In this document: one piece after another, positions 38,801 to 47,500 of the stretch
Layout: every line of letters begins with the position of its first letter
Numbering within the stretch: the stretch's first letter is position 1
Assembly: GCF_001577835.2 (NCBI RefSeq)
Contig: NC_029529.1
Coordinates: 11,667,380 to 11,731,379, forward strand
DNA length: 64,000 nucleotides
Source: Coturnix japonica
Lineage: Eukaryota; Chordata; Aves; Galliformes; Phasianidae
Direction: 5' to 3'
The notes under the pieces: model-generated
Told to the model about the DNA's origin: nothing
The model's input: the letters and a program-made list of their open reading frames with translations, nothing else
The model's database searches: none
Made by a program: the position numbers and the translations under genes

Positions 38801-41800
38801 GTGAGGATTGTGGTTCTTTTCAACCCAGGTCATCCTATGTGTCTATGCATACAATGGGACAAAAACTAAGGTACTTCTCTAAGCATCATGGAAAGCTGAT
38901 CTCAGATAGATGAAGATATCCATGAAAGAGCAGTCTGCCTTAATGAGGGATCAGAGACTCAAATTCTGGAGTGGAGGGGAAGCGTCCCGTTGAATTACTT
39001 AGTGCGCCTTTTCATTTTCTTCCTACAAATGCCATCTCTTTTCCCAAATGAGTTTGATTCACAGCTATTCTGGGGATGGAAAGCAATACACCTGCAACAC
39101 AACTCACTGGTTTTGGTGCAGTGGTGCCTAACGCTGCCTGTCCTCTACCCTCTGCATGCAGACCCTTGACTCACTGAGCTGCAACGGCAGCGAGGAGATG
39201 GAGCAGCTCCAGATGGAGATGACCGATCTGCGGCAAGAAGTCCGAAGGCTGAAGGTGGGACCTCTCCTCCATGTAGACCCCAGAGTGGGTCCTCAACTCC
39301 CTCTCCCCCCTCACTAAAAGACCAGGATCCCTTTTAGGGGATGTCCTATCACTTGCTGCTTCTAATCTGGTGACGATATTTCCTTTAGTCTCTCCTGAAA
39401 GAGATGGAGAGCAATAAGAAGTCGATGGAAGATGAGCTCCAGAGGCTGAACCAGGTGGGTGATGAGCTGCCTCATTGGATGTGGCACAAACTGTTGATCA
39501 TTTTTTCTTCTTCTTTCTTTTTAACAGAAGCTCAGGTCCTCCCTGACCCAGAAAGGGGATGCAGTGCATTCACATTGCTTCTCACTGCTTCCAGAAAGCC
39601 TTGGGCTTCCTCTCGGAGAACCGGACACTGCACAGCAAGCTGCAGATGGCTGAGGTGGTGCAGAGACAGGCACACAGCGCAGAGCAGGACTACGAGGAAG
39701 TGATCCACTTGCTGGAAGCTGAAATTGCAGAACTGAAGATGCAGCTGGCAGGGAAAAAAGCGAAACACGTCGCTGAGATAGAGGTAATGCAACTCCTGAG
39801 CCTGGGAGTACAGATACACACAGAGACAGGGCTGAACAGCGCTCCTGATCCTTCTCAGGAGCTTCCACCCTCTCCCTATAAAGTAGAAAGTCATGGTAGT
39901 GTATACATCACTTGCTGTATTCTACAAGGCCAGCACTGCCTTTGGGTGTGCACTATATTCTGTGCAGCTCACACCATTCGTTCCAAGAGGACTGAGGTTT
40001 CTGTTTATAGCAAATGCTGTGAGCTGGTCAAAGCCAGGGCTGGAGGGTCCTCATCACCTTCCTCTCTTGGGCAGGAGGACATCCTGGAGCTGAAGAGGCA
40101 GCTGTCCCTGGCTGATGGTCAGCTACGGAAATCTGAAGTCTCACGGAAGCGCCTGGAGATCTGCAATAGGAAACTGCTCCTGTTTGTGCAGGTGATGTGC
40201 TGAGCTGCATTACTGCGGCCTCTTTCCTTAGGAGGGATTTTGCAGTTCCAGCTCATTTCCTGGTCCATAGTCCACCTCCTGGTGGAGAGAAAGGAAGTGA
40301 ATGGTTTTGAACTGAGACAGGGGAGGCTGAGGTTGGATCTTAGGAAGAAGTTTTTCACCCAGAGGGTGGTGATGCACTGGAACAGGTTGCCCAAGGAGGC
40401 TGTGGATGCCCCATCCCTGCAAGTATTCAAGGCCAGGCTCAGTGGAAGCTCATCCCTCAGTACTATCTGAGCATTCACTAACCACAGGGGGAAATTATAT
40501 GTGTGGGTATCATTCAGAAAGCAGGGATGGTTTGGTAGCCATGATCACAGCCTTGCTGAAATGTAGCCTGCCAAACCACTCTTTGAAAGAGTATTTTTAT
40601 GCTGTGTTCAGTATACTTTATTTGCTGGCATTCAAACGCATCATTTAGAAGTGTCTGTGTATTTGCATGGGCTGTGAACGTTGCCTGTGCTGCAAAAGGC
40701 CTTGAGATATTTGCTTCAAGGGCAATGAATAAGGAGAAGCTGATTACTGTCATGTTAAATCTGATCAGCAGCAGAAGCCCATGGGGTTTGTTCTCAGGAA
40801 TTATTCGTTCCTACAAGTCTGAAACCTTTTTGTTTTGTTTTGCTTTTCTTTTATGGCAGAATGTTCACAAGGTCCTGAGCACACCCGGTCACCTACCGGA
40901 TGAGAAAAGGTAGGAGATGGCTCCTGGGAACTGCAGACCAGGAACATTTCATATTTCTGACCTTTCCAAGGGGAAGGTGATTCACACAGAACCTACCTAT
41001 GCTGTCACTTTGGGAAGGAAACCATTGGGAAATGATGCTCTGGGGGCTGCAGTTCTGTTGGTGCTTTGGGAGCAGCTTGCCTCTGTTTTGGGGGAGAAAT
41101 GACTAGGTGAAGCACTCCTGTGGTTAAGCTGCTCCTGTTAGCACAATCCCTTAGCAAGCTGTTTGAATGAAGCAGAGTTGTGACTCACCTGCTTTTCCTA
41201 ATATAAATCACTCTTTTGGGTTTAGGGACATGTACTTCTCTATCAGCAGCTATGGAAACTGATAGAGTGAGTGGAAACAAAGAGCAAACGTGACTCTTAG
41301 CTTCAGGAACGGTTGCAGAAAGGAAGGTCAGGGCTCCTCTAACCCTTGGAGGAAACGTATCAGAATTCTATTATGGGAACTCTGGTCATGTTTTGCTTTC
41401 GTTTGTTTTAAATTGATTCACCTGTAGAAAGGTCAGGGCCATGTTGGTAATGGCAGCCCCTTAAAGAAAGCTGATCTGTAAGAGGGATGTTAAGGGGAAG
41501 CAATTCTTTAAGATGGCGAGGTTTCCAAGATGGTTATTCCTATGGTAATAAAGGATAAAAGACTTTGAGGGATCCTTAAAATATATATATATAGAAATTT
41601 GAACAAAGTAATAGTGTATCTTAAATCTCTACCTGTAACAACACGAGCATATCTGAAAGAGACTCCTGTAATGCTGAGGGTTGGAGGGGCAATGCCCCCT
41701 GAATGCAGTCATGCAGAGTTAAGTATCCTTCAGAAGAAGCTGGCCAGGATTTTCAGTGCTTGCTCCATGATAGAAGTATTGATGGCACTTTCCGTATTTG

Positions 41801-42253
41801 TAAGAGTCAACAGTGAAACAGAAGAGGATAAAACAGACGCAGTCTCAGATACATCTCTTCCATCTTCAGATCTTGTTGACCTTTTGCTATCAGAAGCTAA
41901 AGAGCTGCTTGCACCAATGTTCTCCAACAAGGACGGTAAGCACTAAGCTGACTGGAGAAACCCAGATCCAAGCAAGTCACAAGGATGCTAATTGTTAGCA
42001 TTAATTACACTTTCCACCAACCTCCATCCTCTTCTCCTGTACCAGCTAAGTCTCCCATGGACATTCCCAATTCTTTCATGCTAATTGAGATGTAATTGCC
42101 CTCTGTGTACCCATATGACTTGTAGCTGGATCTGACAATCAGACTTGTGATCTAAAGAGTCAAAAAGAGTGTGGCTTGTGCCCCGGACCACAGGAAAGGT
42201 GCTTGTCCTGCAAAGAAACTGGGAGCAAGGAGGATGGCTTTATGGACTCATAG
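17839..42253 (+). CDS. STXBP4-like protein with two PDZ domains and a coiled coil (21 exons)
   Basis: Twenty-one exons join without a frame break into 711 codons. PDZ1 lies at about residues 27-117 (GLGI carboxylate loop at 39-42) and PDZ2 at about 199-275 (GLGL at 207-210), with a serine-rich linker between. A conserved helical segment with a degenerate EF-hand-like loop is at about 378-420 and a long coiled coil at about 458-612. The tail ends in a C-x2-C-x6-C-x2-C cluster at 685-698. PDZ2, the middle segment and the coiled coil resemble human STXBP4/Synip, a syntaxin-4-binding regulator of GLUT4 vesicle docking. STXBP4 has one PDZ and a C-terminal WW domain that I do not find here. Role inferred: cytoplasmic scaffold in vesicle fusion or cell signalling. 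The gene lies between PPL and SEC14L5 and is transcribed towards SEC14L5. Exons 1-18 are secure; exons 19-21 rest on splice sites and frame only. Confidence 0.88.
18399..18452. repeat. Perfect 27-bp tandem duplication
   Basis: A 27-base unit beginning TAATCTTGATTCAG occurs twice back to back with no mismatch, in intron 1 of the STXBP4-like gene. Confidence 0.95.
19247..19320 (+). CDS. STXBP4-like exon 2, PDZ1 start
   Basis: Residues 16-40. The acceptor is CTCTCTCCCAG and the donor GTGAGT. It includes [12 protein letters not shown], the first strand and start of the carboxylate loop of PDZ1. Confidence 0.88.
19411..19531 (+). mobile_element. CR1 3'-end fragment
   Basis: GGTTGGATGGGACCCTGGGC, AGCCTGATCTAGTGG and a terminal CTATAACCCTATGAAAT resemble the CR1 3' end. 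It lies just downstream of exon 2. Confidence 0.7.
21915..22065 (-). mobile_element. CR1 3'-end fragment, antisense
   Basis: The words GCAATGAACAGGGACACCTA, CAGCTCCATCAGTGCTCAGA and CCATCCAGCCTGAGCTTGGA are the antisense of the CR1 tail. Confidence 0.8.
22837..22932 (+). CDS. STXBP4-like exon 3, PDZ1 core
   Basis: Residues 41-72, including [10 protein letters not shown] and [15 protein letters not shown], typical of strands B to C of a PDZ domain. The sites are CTCCAG and GTGAGT. Confidence 0.93.
23638..23707 (+). CDS. STXBP4-like exon 4, PDZ1 GD loop
   Basis: Residues 73-95, with the hallmark [17 protein letters not shown] of PDZ domains. The sites are TTCTAG and GTATTG. Confidence 0.94.
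23996..24070 (+). CDS. STXBP4-like exon 5, end of PDZ1
   Basis: Residues 96-120: helix B (RAVDILRTA) and the last strand ([11 protein letters not shown]) of PDZ1. The sites are CCACAG and GTGAGG. Confidence 0.93.
26160..26310 (-). mobile_element. CR1 3'-end fragment, antisense
   Basis: CATAGAATAGTTTGAGTTGA, GGGACCTTTAGAAGTCATCT and CATCCAGCCTGAAAATC mark an antisense CR1 tail. Confidence 0.75.
26830..27065 (-). mobile_element. CR1 fragment, antisense
   Basis: GGCCTGCAGGGATGGGGCAC, AATCTAAATCTCCCCTCCTT, TAGTTTGAAACCATC and a GGAGTTCTCTCTTCTCTAG end are in antisense CR1 order. Confidence 0.85.
27784..28155. repeat. Unidentified repeat with two outer direct copies
   Basis: CTATAGGATCTATCCAAG at 27784 and CTATAGGATCTATCTTAG at 28055 begin two related stretches of about 100 bases, which enclose a 170-base middle segment. 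A further copy of the middle segment lies near 30050. I do not recognise the family. Confidence 0.6.
29367..29452 (+). CDS. STXBP4-like exon 6, inter-PDZ linker
   Basis: Residues 121-149, starting [15 protein letters not shown] and becoming serine rich. The sites are TTTCCAG and GTGAGT. It keeps the frame from exon 5 across a 5.3 kb intron. Confidence 0.88.
29657..29777 (+). CDS. STXBP4-like exon 7, serine-rich linker
   Basis: Residues 150-189. Low-complexity serine and proline residues ([18 protein letters not shown]) suggest a flexible, phosphorylatable linker. The sites are CTTTAG and GTAAGT. Confidence 0.88.
30050..30238. repeat. Second copy of the unidentified repeat's middle segment
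   Basis: It shares AAGTCTGTACCCCAACAGCT, TTTGGGTTCTGGTTAACCAC and CATCTTCCTCC with the segment at 27884-28057, in the same orientation and roughly 80 percent alike by eye. The two copies flank exons 6 and 7. Confidence 0.7.
31158..31303 (+). mobile_element. CR1 3'-end fragment
   Basis: GGATGCCCCATCCCTGGATG, CATTCAAGGCCAGGCTGGAA and a CAACCCAGGCCATGCTATG end fit the sense CR1 tail, about 130 bases before exon 8. Confidence 0.85.
31432..31573 (+). CDS. STXBP4-like exon 8, PDZ2 first half
   Basis: Residues 190-237. It reads [20 protein letters not shown] and then [16 protein letters not shown], closely matching human STXBP4 ITIAKETGLGLKVLGG and PLVYIQEIIPGGDCYK. The sites are CTTGCAG and GTAAGT. 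Confidence 0.95.
31745..31851 (+). CDS. STXBP4-like exon 9, PDZ2 second half
   Basis: Residues 238-272, with [20 protein letters not shown] (human STXBP4: DGRLKPGDQLVSVNKESMIG) and helix B. The sites are GTTTAG and GTAGGC. Confidence 0.95.
32266..32422 (+). CDS. STXBP4-like exon 10, proline-rich linker
   Basis: Residues 273-325. It closes PDZ2 ([12 protein letters not shown], compare human EIAFIRQ) and goes into a proline-rich stretch ([10 protein letters not shown]). The sites are TTTCAG and GTAGGC. Confidence 0.9.
33749..33821 (+). CDS. STXBP4-like exon 11, linker
   Basis: Residues 326-349 ([15 protein letters not shown], then ICPPELTVS). Frame and splice phase match both neighbours; the acceptor is CTTTTTCTAG and the donor GTAATA. 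No domain is recognised. Confidence 0.8.
35621..35718 (+). CDS. STXBP4-like exon 12
   Basis: Residues 350-382, ending [10 protein letters not shown], which leads into the helical segment that human STXBP4 also has (RFKAEKLEMALNYLG). The sites are GTTTCAG and GTGAGT. Confidence 0.87.
36640..36945. repeat. Pyrimidine-rich CCTCTATCC-type simple repeat
   Basis: About 300 bases made almost only of C and T with regularly spaced A (CTCTATCCTCTA, CTATCCTATCC words), in intron 12 of the STXBP4-like gene. It opens reading frames by composition only. Confidence 0.9.
37723..37819 (+). CDS. STXBP4-like exon 13, conserved helical/EF-hand-like segment
   Basis: Residues 383-414 ([20 protein letters not shown], then [10 protein letters not shown]). 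It parallels human STXBP4 (ALNYLGIQPTKEQHQALRQQ, ADSKGTVSFG). The sites are GGCAG and GTGAGC. Confidence 0.93.
38306..38433 (+). CDS. STXBP4-like exon 14
   Basis: Residues 415-457, starting [18 protein letters not shown]. The first part matches the human DFVQVARNLF region. The donor is a weaker GTCAGT and the acceptor is CCCCTCAG. Confidence 0.9.
38513..38842 (+). mobile_element. CR1 3' end, relatively young copy
   Basis: It runs from CCAGTACTTGAAGGGAGCAT through AGAGGGTGGTGATGCACTG and CCCAAGGAGGCTGTGGATG to CAACCCAGGTCATCCTATG. It closely resembles the copies at 40285, 60388 and 61525, so they are one subfamily. Confidence 0.92.
39162..39254 (+). CDS. STXBP4-like exon 15, coiled coil start
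   Basis: Residues 458-488, including [20 protein letters not shown] with hydrophobic residues at heptad spacing. The sites are GCATGCAG and GTGGGA. Confidence 0.92.
39389..39454 (+). CDS. STXBP4-like exon 16, coiled coil
   Basis: Residues 489-510, [20 protein letters not shown] then NQ. The sites are CCTTTAG and GTGGGT. Confidence 0.9.
39595..39783 (+). CDS. STXBP4-like exon 17, coiled coil core
   Basis: Residues 511-573. [20 protein letters not shown] is nearly the human STXBP4 AEAAQRQAHGMEMDYEEVIR. The acceptor at 39593-39594 keeps the frame and the exact human spacing. A second strong acceptor 67 bases upstream would shift the frame. Confidence 0.94.
40075..40191 (+). CDS. STXBP4-like exon 18, coiled coil end
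   Basis: Residues 574-612, including [20 protein letters not shown] and KLLLFVQ, parallel to human LDCQLRKSEMARKTFEAS and KLLHFVE. The sites are GGGCAG and GTGATG. Confidence 0.93.
40285..40440 (+). mobile_element. CR1 fragment, truncated at both ends
   Basis: It shares GAGGTTGGATCTTAGGAAGA, AGAGGGTGGTGATGCACTGG and CCAAGGAGGCTGTGGATGCC with the copy at 38513, but stops at AAGGCCAGGCT without the CR1 tail. Confidence 0.88.
40860..40909 (+). CDS. STXBP4-like exon 19
   Basis: Residues 613-628 ([16 protein letters not shown]) follow the coiled coil where human STXBP4 has AIQEVFSDNSTPLSN. The sites are TATGGCAG and GTAGGA. Confidence 0.8.
41814..41935 (+). CDS. STXBP4-like exon 20
   Basis: Residues 629-669. 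It reads [20 protein letters not shown] and then [17 protein letters not shown], with a GTAAGC donor. It is placed by frame, phase and splice sites, and by a weak match of SEAKELL to human LESKELV. A diverged copy lies at 45553. Confidence 0.68.
42126..42253 (+). CDS. STXBP4-like terminal exon, cysteine-rich tail
   Basis: Residues 670-711 and the stop codon. The tail carries [19 protein letters not shown], a C-x2-C-x6-C-x2-C array. The acceptor ATGACTTGTAG follows a pyrimidine-rich stretch, and the phase fits exon 20 exactly. I found no WW domain here or in the next 4 kb, unlike human STXBP4. The exon could be an alternative terminal exon. Confidence 0.6.
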
Positions 42254-42299
42254 TAACGCTATGAAAGGAACAATGCTCCTTGAGATCAGCAGTCAGATC

Positions 42300-42690
42300 T
42301 CCTGTTCTAGGGAGGACCAACACACTAGACCAGATCTGCAATGCTTTTAGCCAACTGCATCCTAAACACCTCCAAAAAGGAGATCCACAGCCTCCCTAAA
42401 TAACATCTTCCCGAGCTGCATTGTGCTCCATGCAGATAAAGATTTTCCTAACGTCTAGTCTGAGCTCCCCAAGGTGCAACCTCTGGCTGTTGCCCCCAGT
42501 TGTATTGTCTGCCACTGCCAGCAAGAGTTTGGCTTCAACATCTTTTTGTAATTACCCTTGAAGTGAGTGCTGTGGGATTGCCTTTCAGCCTCCTCTTTGC
42601 CAAGCTAAATGAGTTCAGCTCCCTCCGCCCTCCTCAAGCTCCTCTTGCAGGTTCTGAGCCCCAGGGCTGCCTTTGCTGAATTTTATCTCA
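42300..42690 (-). mobile_element. Old CR1 fragment, antisense
   Basis: GTTCTAGGGAGGACCAACAC, CACAGCCTCCCTAAATAACA, TTTTCCTAACGTCTAGTCTG and GGTTCTGAGCCCCAGGGC appear in antisense CR1 order. It is strongly diverged and would lie in the 3' UTR of the STXBP4-like gene. Confidence 0.7.
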
Positions 42691-43444
42691 GCAGCTTTGA
42701 ACTGGGAACCAAAAACTTCTTTCACCATCCTGGCATGAGTGCAGCAATACTGAGTAGAGGGGAAGAGAAATCTCCCTGTTTCCTTGGCATGCAGGTCTGG
42801 CAGCCCAGGTTCCCTTCCACTCTCATGGCTGCAAAGGGGAGAAAATCAGTCACCAAGCATCTGAATTAATTTTCCAGCCTGAGGTTCTCAGCTGTGACCC
42901 ACAGATGCTTCTTAGCAGCAGTTATTTGACCCTACTTGTCTCTTTCCATGCAAAAGAAGAGCTTATAATCCCATTGTCATGATCAGGTGAGGGTACAGCC
43001 CCAAACGTGTGCCCACTCCTTACTCTTCAATGCCATTCACCAACTGGGCACACTGGCACAGCCTTTCCTGCACTGCCTCTTCTCAGAGCACAAGATGCAA
43101 GGACAATAGCAGTAGCCTTTGGGAAGCGCTCCTCATAGATGAGCATGTTAACATTTCCAGAGTGCCTGCTTCATTTATGTGTGTGTTATGGTGGTGTAGC
43201 AGTGGTGCTTCTATTGGACATCCTCTCTAACCCTTTACTTATTCTTGGTTTTTATGCTTGCAGCTTCTCCATGTGACAGGGACCAGTGCCTGCCTGCCGA
43301 GGGGTTCCCAAATTACAAGGAGTAGGTGTCAAAACCCAGTCTTGCTCTTTACCTTCCACATCATAACTCCTACTTTTTTCCTTGATGACTTTGAACCAGA
43401 TCATCTGATAGAGAGCTCCACGGCCTCATTTTTTCTCCAGTCAG

Positions 43445-43690
43445 TAGCAAGTCATAGAATCAAATACCCATCTGTGTTGGAAAAGACCTCTGAGATCATC
43501 ACGAAGTCCAACCCATCCCACCATGCCCATTAATTGTGTCCCTCAGTGCCACATCCCCACGGTTCTTGAACACCTCAAGTGGGGATTGTGACCCCACCAC
43601 CCCCCTGGGCAGCCAATGCTTCACTGCTCTTTCAGAGAGCAGTTTTGTCCTAACATCCCGCCTGAATCTCTCCTCTCACAACGTAGGGCC
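43445..43690 (-). mobile_element. CR1 fragment, antisense
   Basis: TCATAGAATCAAATACCCAT, GAAAAGACCTCTGAGATCAT, CCCTCAGTGCCACATCCCC and CCTGAATCTCTCCTC mark an antisense CR1 3' end. Confidence 0.8.
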
Positions 43691-44583
43691 ACCACCTCCC
43701 ATCCTAAACTCTTCATCTTATCTTTTGCATCCTTTTCCCATGTTACAAAAAACACTCTTTCATTTCAGCCATCTCCATCAGAAGACCACATGGCCACCTC
43801 CTCCAAGTCAGAACAAGGGTGACCAGCCGCAGCCACCGAGCCCAACCAAGGAGCTGCCCACAAAGCCAACATAAATCTCCCATAAGCAGCTCATGTTCAG
43901 GACTGTGACAGCATGCAGCTGCTGTGCTGGGAGATGGCAAGGACACACAGCAGGAGCTTCAGCTTCCAGGCAGCCCAGAGAGAGAAATAAGCTTTCTAAC
44001 ATGAGACTGATTCCTTCTGATTGCTACCCAAGACTTTATCAGCAACCTCCCCCTGCGCGTCTACCTCTGAGCTATCATACAAGGCTACCTGCTCTTGGTT
44101 TTGCAGCTTTATAGGAAAACTATTCTCAAGAGGTTACACAAGCCTGGATTTCACTGGCAGCCTTTTAGAGCTTGGATCCTGGGTAGTAAGAGGAGCACGG
44201 ACTTACTCAAGGGACTCAGATTCCTTTTGGTATTTCATACGAAAAACCAAAGCACATTTAGTGGCTGTCATCAATGCAGCTTAATCCATAGCGTGCTAGC
44301 TGTCTTGGGATAGGAACTTCTCTTTTTATTCTTTTTGTATAGCTTATCTCAGCTGCAATGCTTGAAACAGAAGCAGCATCCCAGCAAGCTGCTGGGGGTG
44401 TCTGTGTGCAACTGGTGCCCACGTGTTGCTGAGCACTGAGTGCTCCCTGCAGAACCCAGACATCACAAACGCACCTCAATAACAGCCTGCAGAATCACCT
44501 GGGAGCTACATCGGTGTGATGCAAGCTTGTACGTGGTTAGCAGTGGACATGGGAGAGGTCTGAGGTGAATACTGGCAAATAAA

Positions 44584-47500
44584 ATGAACGTGCTGCTCAG
44601 CAGGTGCTGGCTTTCTGAGCTGGGTTATGCTTGCAGTCACTGTGCACAGTGTCTCTGGGGTGAATATCTTGCTCTGCTACATTTTTAACTCCATTTCTAA
44701 CTATTCTGACAGCTCACAGCAAGATACATACAGGAGTAGCAGGAGAATGGGATGCATTCTAGCTGTTACACCAAGTTACAGTTACTTTAGCTTTCCTTTG
44801 TGTGGGTTCAGGGCATCCTTTATAGCTTTACAATACAGGCCTAGGAAAAATCATGGTGATAACTGATATCCACTGTATCAAAGATAAAACTGCACTGCTA
44901 AAACAAGGAACTTTGTGCTGGAGCTTCTCGGATTAATAACCAGTGTGAAATTCCAATTGAATTTACTTTCATAGCTTGTGACTTTTTTTGAATACAACTC
45001 TCAGAATGCAAATTAAAAGACTTCTTTTAAAAGGAAACGTTGTTCTTTGGATCACACACAAGGATCCTCCTTGGAAGAAGATGCTTTTAAACAGTATTCA
45101 TCTTTTTGGGGTCTGCTGTAGTTTACAGCTTGCTCCCCAGTGCTCCCTGTTTCAGGAGCAGTTACCGGTGCTACCTGTGGGTTCAGCCCTAGGGCTTGGT
45201 TCCCATCTCATGTTATATAGGCAGGGGGAATGCTATAAGACGGTTAAGATGTGCACAGAGCCAAACCCAGTCTCACCAGTTTGGTCTGTGCTGTGTCTGG
45301 GAAAGCACCTCCCGTCCCCATGGAGTTTGTGTGGCAGATACAAGATACAACAGATACAACAGAAGTGTTGGGCTGCAGGCTCTGTTTGAGGGCAATGTCT
45401 CCATCCATTGCTCTCCACACCTGCCAGAGCACAGTGCCAATATGGTTTTGGGAAGGAGCAGGTCTGCAGCTGTGCTGTGCCATCACGTACACCCAACATC
45501 ACCTGAGACTTAATGGGAAAAGAGCATGTTATGGGATGTATAAAAGGCCACAATGAAACAAAAGAGGAGAAAACAGACGCAGCCTCAGGTGTGTTTCTTC
45601 CACCTTCAGGTCTTGCTGACCTGATTATTTTGGCTTGAAGATTCTTGTGGCAGTCAATGGGGGTTTTGCTACCAACACTAATAATGATGGGATTGTCTCA
45701 AAGTGTGGGTACAGAACTGAGTACTGGAGCAGAACAGAGCAGCAGGAACAGTCCCATCCCAGCAGGGATTGTTTTTGTGCTTAGGGAGTGCACTCAATGC
45801 TCCCTCCATAGCCAAGTGATGCATATTTTAATGTCCCAAAAAGAAGATTGCATATAAAGTATTCACTGTGGGTCACAGCCTGGCAGGGGTAAACGTGCCC
45901 AAGCCCAACCACAATGAAGCTGACACTCATGTATGGCAAAGGTTGGAAACGGTGAGATTCTGGTGCAGGGCTGTTGTACTTTGTGCATCCTGAGCTGTGT
46001 GACTACAGAAGAGCAGGGAAGTCATAAACCTTTCACAAAGCCCACGCAATCCTGTGTCCCCAGCTTATTGGCAACCTCTTTGGAAAAGAAACCACGCAGG
46101 TTCCTATCAGGCTCCTGGTGTCAAACTTTGTATGCTTTCCAAATCAGCCACATTCCTTGTTTTCCATTATTTCCTTTGAACTCATCATGTTCCATGTGCC
46201 ACTGCTTCAAGCACAGAAAACTTTCCGTTCTCCTATTAGTAGCATTGTTACTAACTGCTGCCTTTCCAGAGATGTGCTGGGGGATGATGTGACTGGAGAT
46301 GCACTCCTGGAGGTGATACTGATTGCAGTGACCCAGAGTAACAAACCTGTGTCATCCTTGCTCCTGGGTAAGCGGGGTCAGGCAGAGCTCAGTGCATCAC
46401 AGGGCAACATCTCCTTATGAGAGGCAAGAAGGGGAATGTGTGAAGGGACAAAGCAGACACAGGACATGTCATTTGAACAGGATCTGTTTCATTTACACAA
46501 GGCCTCTCCTGGTACTCTTAGACAGCTGGATTCTGTCCTCATTTGTGGTATCATAGCTTGCTTATAAAGTGCTGGGGATCTGCTGCTGTCGCAACATGCC
46601 ATGCCTGTGTAAGAGAGCCCCACACTGAGCAAGGAGAGGAAGAGCTCTTTGGCTAAAAATGGGTCCTGCAGGTCATACCGAGCTGTTAAAATGTGAATCA
46701 ATGAGAGTTTCATGAGCCACGGCAGGAGATGAAAGCAGTCCATGTAGATGGACATAACAGTGTTTGAGACACTCACAAAGATGTAACTGAGGAGTACCAG
46801 CAGGGTCAGCTGTTGGCCCAGCAGCTTTGGGGGTCACATATCCCTTTCCTGATGGCTTTCTTTTGTGTTCTTCCTACACAGAGCAGAAGTTCAGTTCCAA
46901 CCTGTGGGCTGGGATCTCTTGTTCCCTAATGAAACCAACCAAAACTAGGTACGAGTGCCTAATTTAACAGCTGCAGGATGGGGAGGTTGGGCAGGCAGCC
47001 ACCTCAGCATTATCTTGAAAGGTGAGTGTAGCAGAGGGCCATTAGTACACCATTTATCTGCAGTCTGATGGGTAAGGTAACTGAATCTGCTGTAAGATGC
47101 GCTGGACTGGAGCTCATTAGATCTCCTCTTTCATCTCCGTCAGTGATCTCTGCCACCTCACTGCACGACCTTGGCAGTGTGTCCCATCTCACTTTTGCAC
47201 CAGAAAAAGAGACTTGCAGCAGCAGCTGATGTGAGCAGCACAGGGCAGGCAAAGCACGAGGGACCCACAGGAGCTCCAGTGTTTTTTGCTTCCTGCTCCT
47301 TCTAAGGAAATGTAACATTAACAGAGGTGGGAGAGGAATGCCTTTCCTCTGAAAGCATCCTGAATGAGAGAGCATAGGGTAAAGGCAGATGTGAAGGCAG
47401 ATGCAGGGCTTGGATGACTTGGTTTCAGCACCCAGCCCTTCCATGCAGCCTGCAGGAGATGCTGACTGCTCTGGCCATGCAGGATGTGGCTTTCCCGGAG

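Larger units (their letters stand above)
42254..44583 (+). other. Probable 3' UTR and poly(A) signal of the STXBP4-like gene
   Basis: The first clear AATAAA after the stop codon is at 44578-44583. If used, it gives a 2.3 kb 3' UTR that would contain two old antisense CR1 fragments. An earlier non-canonical signal cannot be excluded. Confidence 0.4.

Noticed and set aside
41599-41813. Upstream part of the opening that contains exon 20
   Set aside because: The reading frame is open, but the splice phase from exon 19 demands the acceptor at 41812-41813. No conserved residue is seen upstream of it.
17839-42253. Calling the middle gene STXBP4 itself
   Set aside because: It has an additional PDZ domain, no WW domain found, and lies between PPL and SEC14L5 rather than in the 17q22-type neighbourhood. 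I therefore call it STXBP4-like and give no symbol.
46261-46950. Two exon-like segments (near 46270 and 46882-46948) with fair splice sites
   Set aside because: Neither matches the STXBP4 tail, a WW domain or SEC14L5, and I could not link them in frame to any exon.
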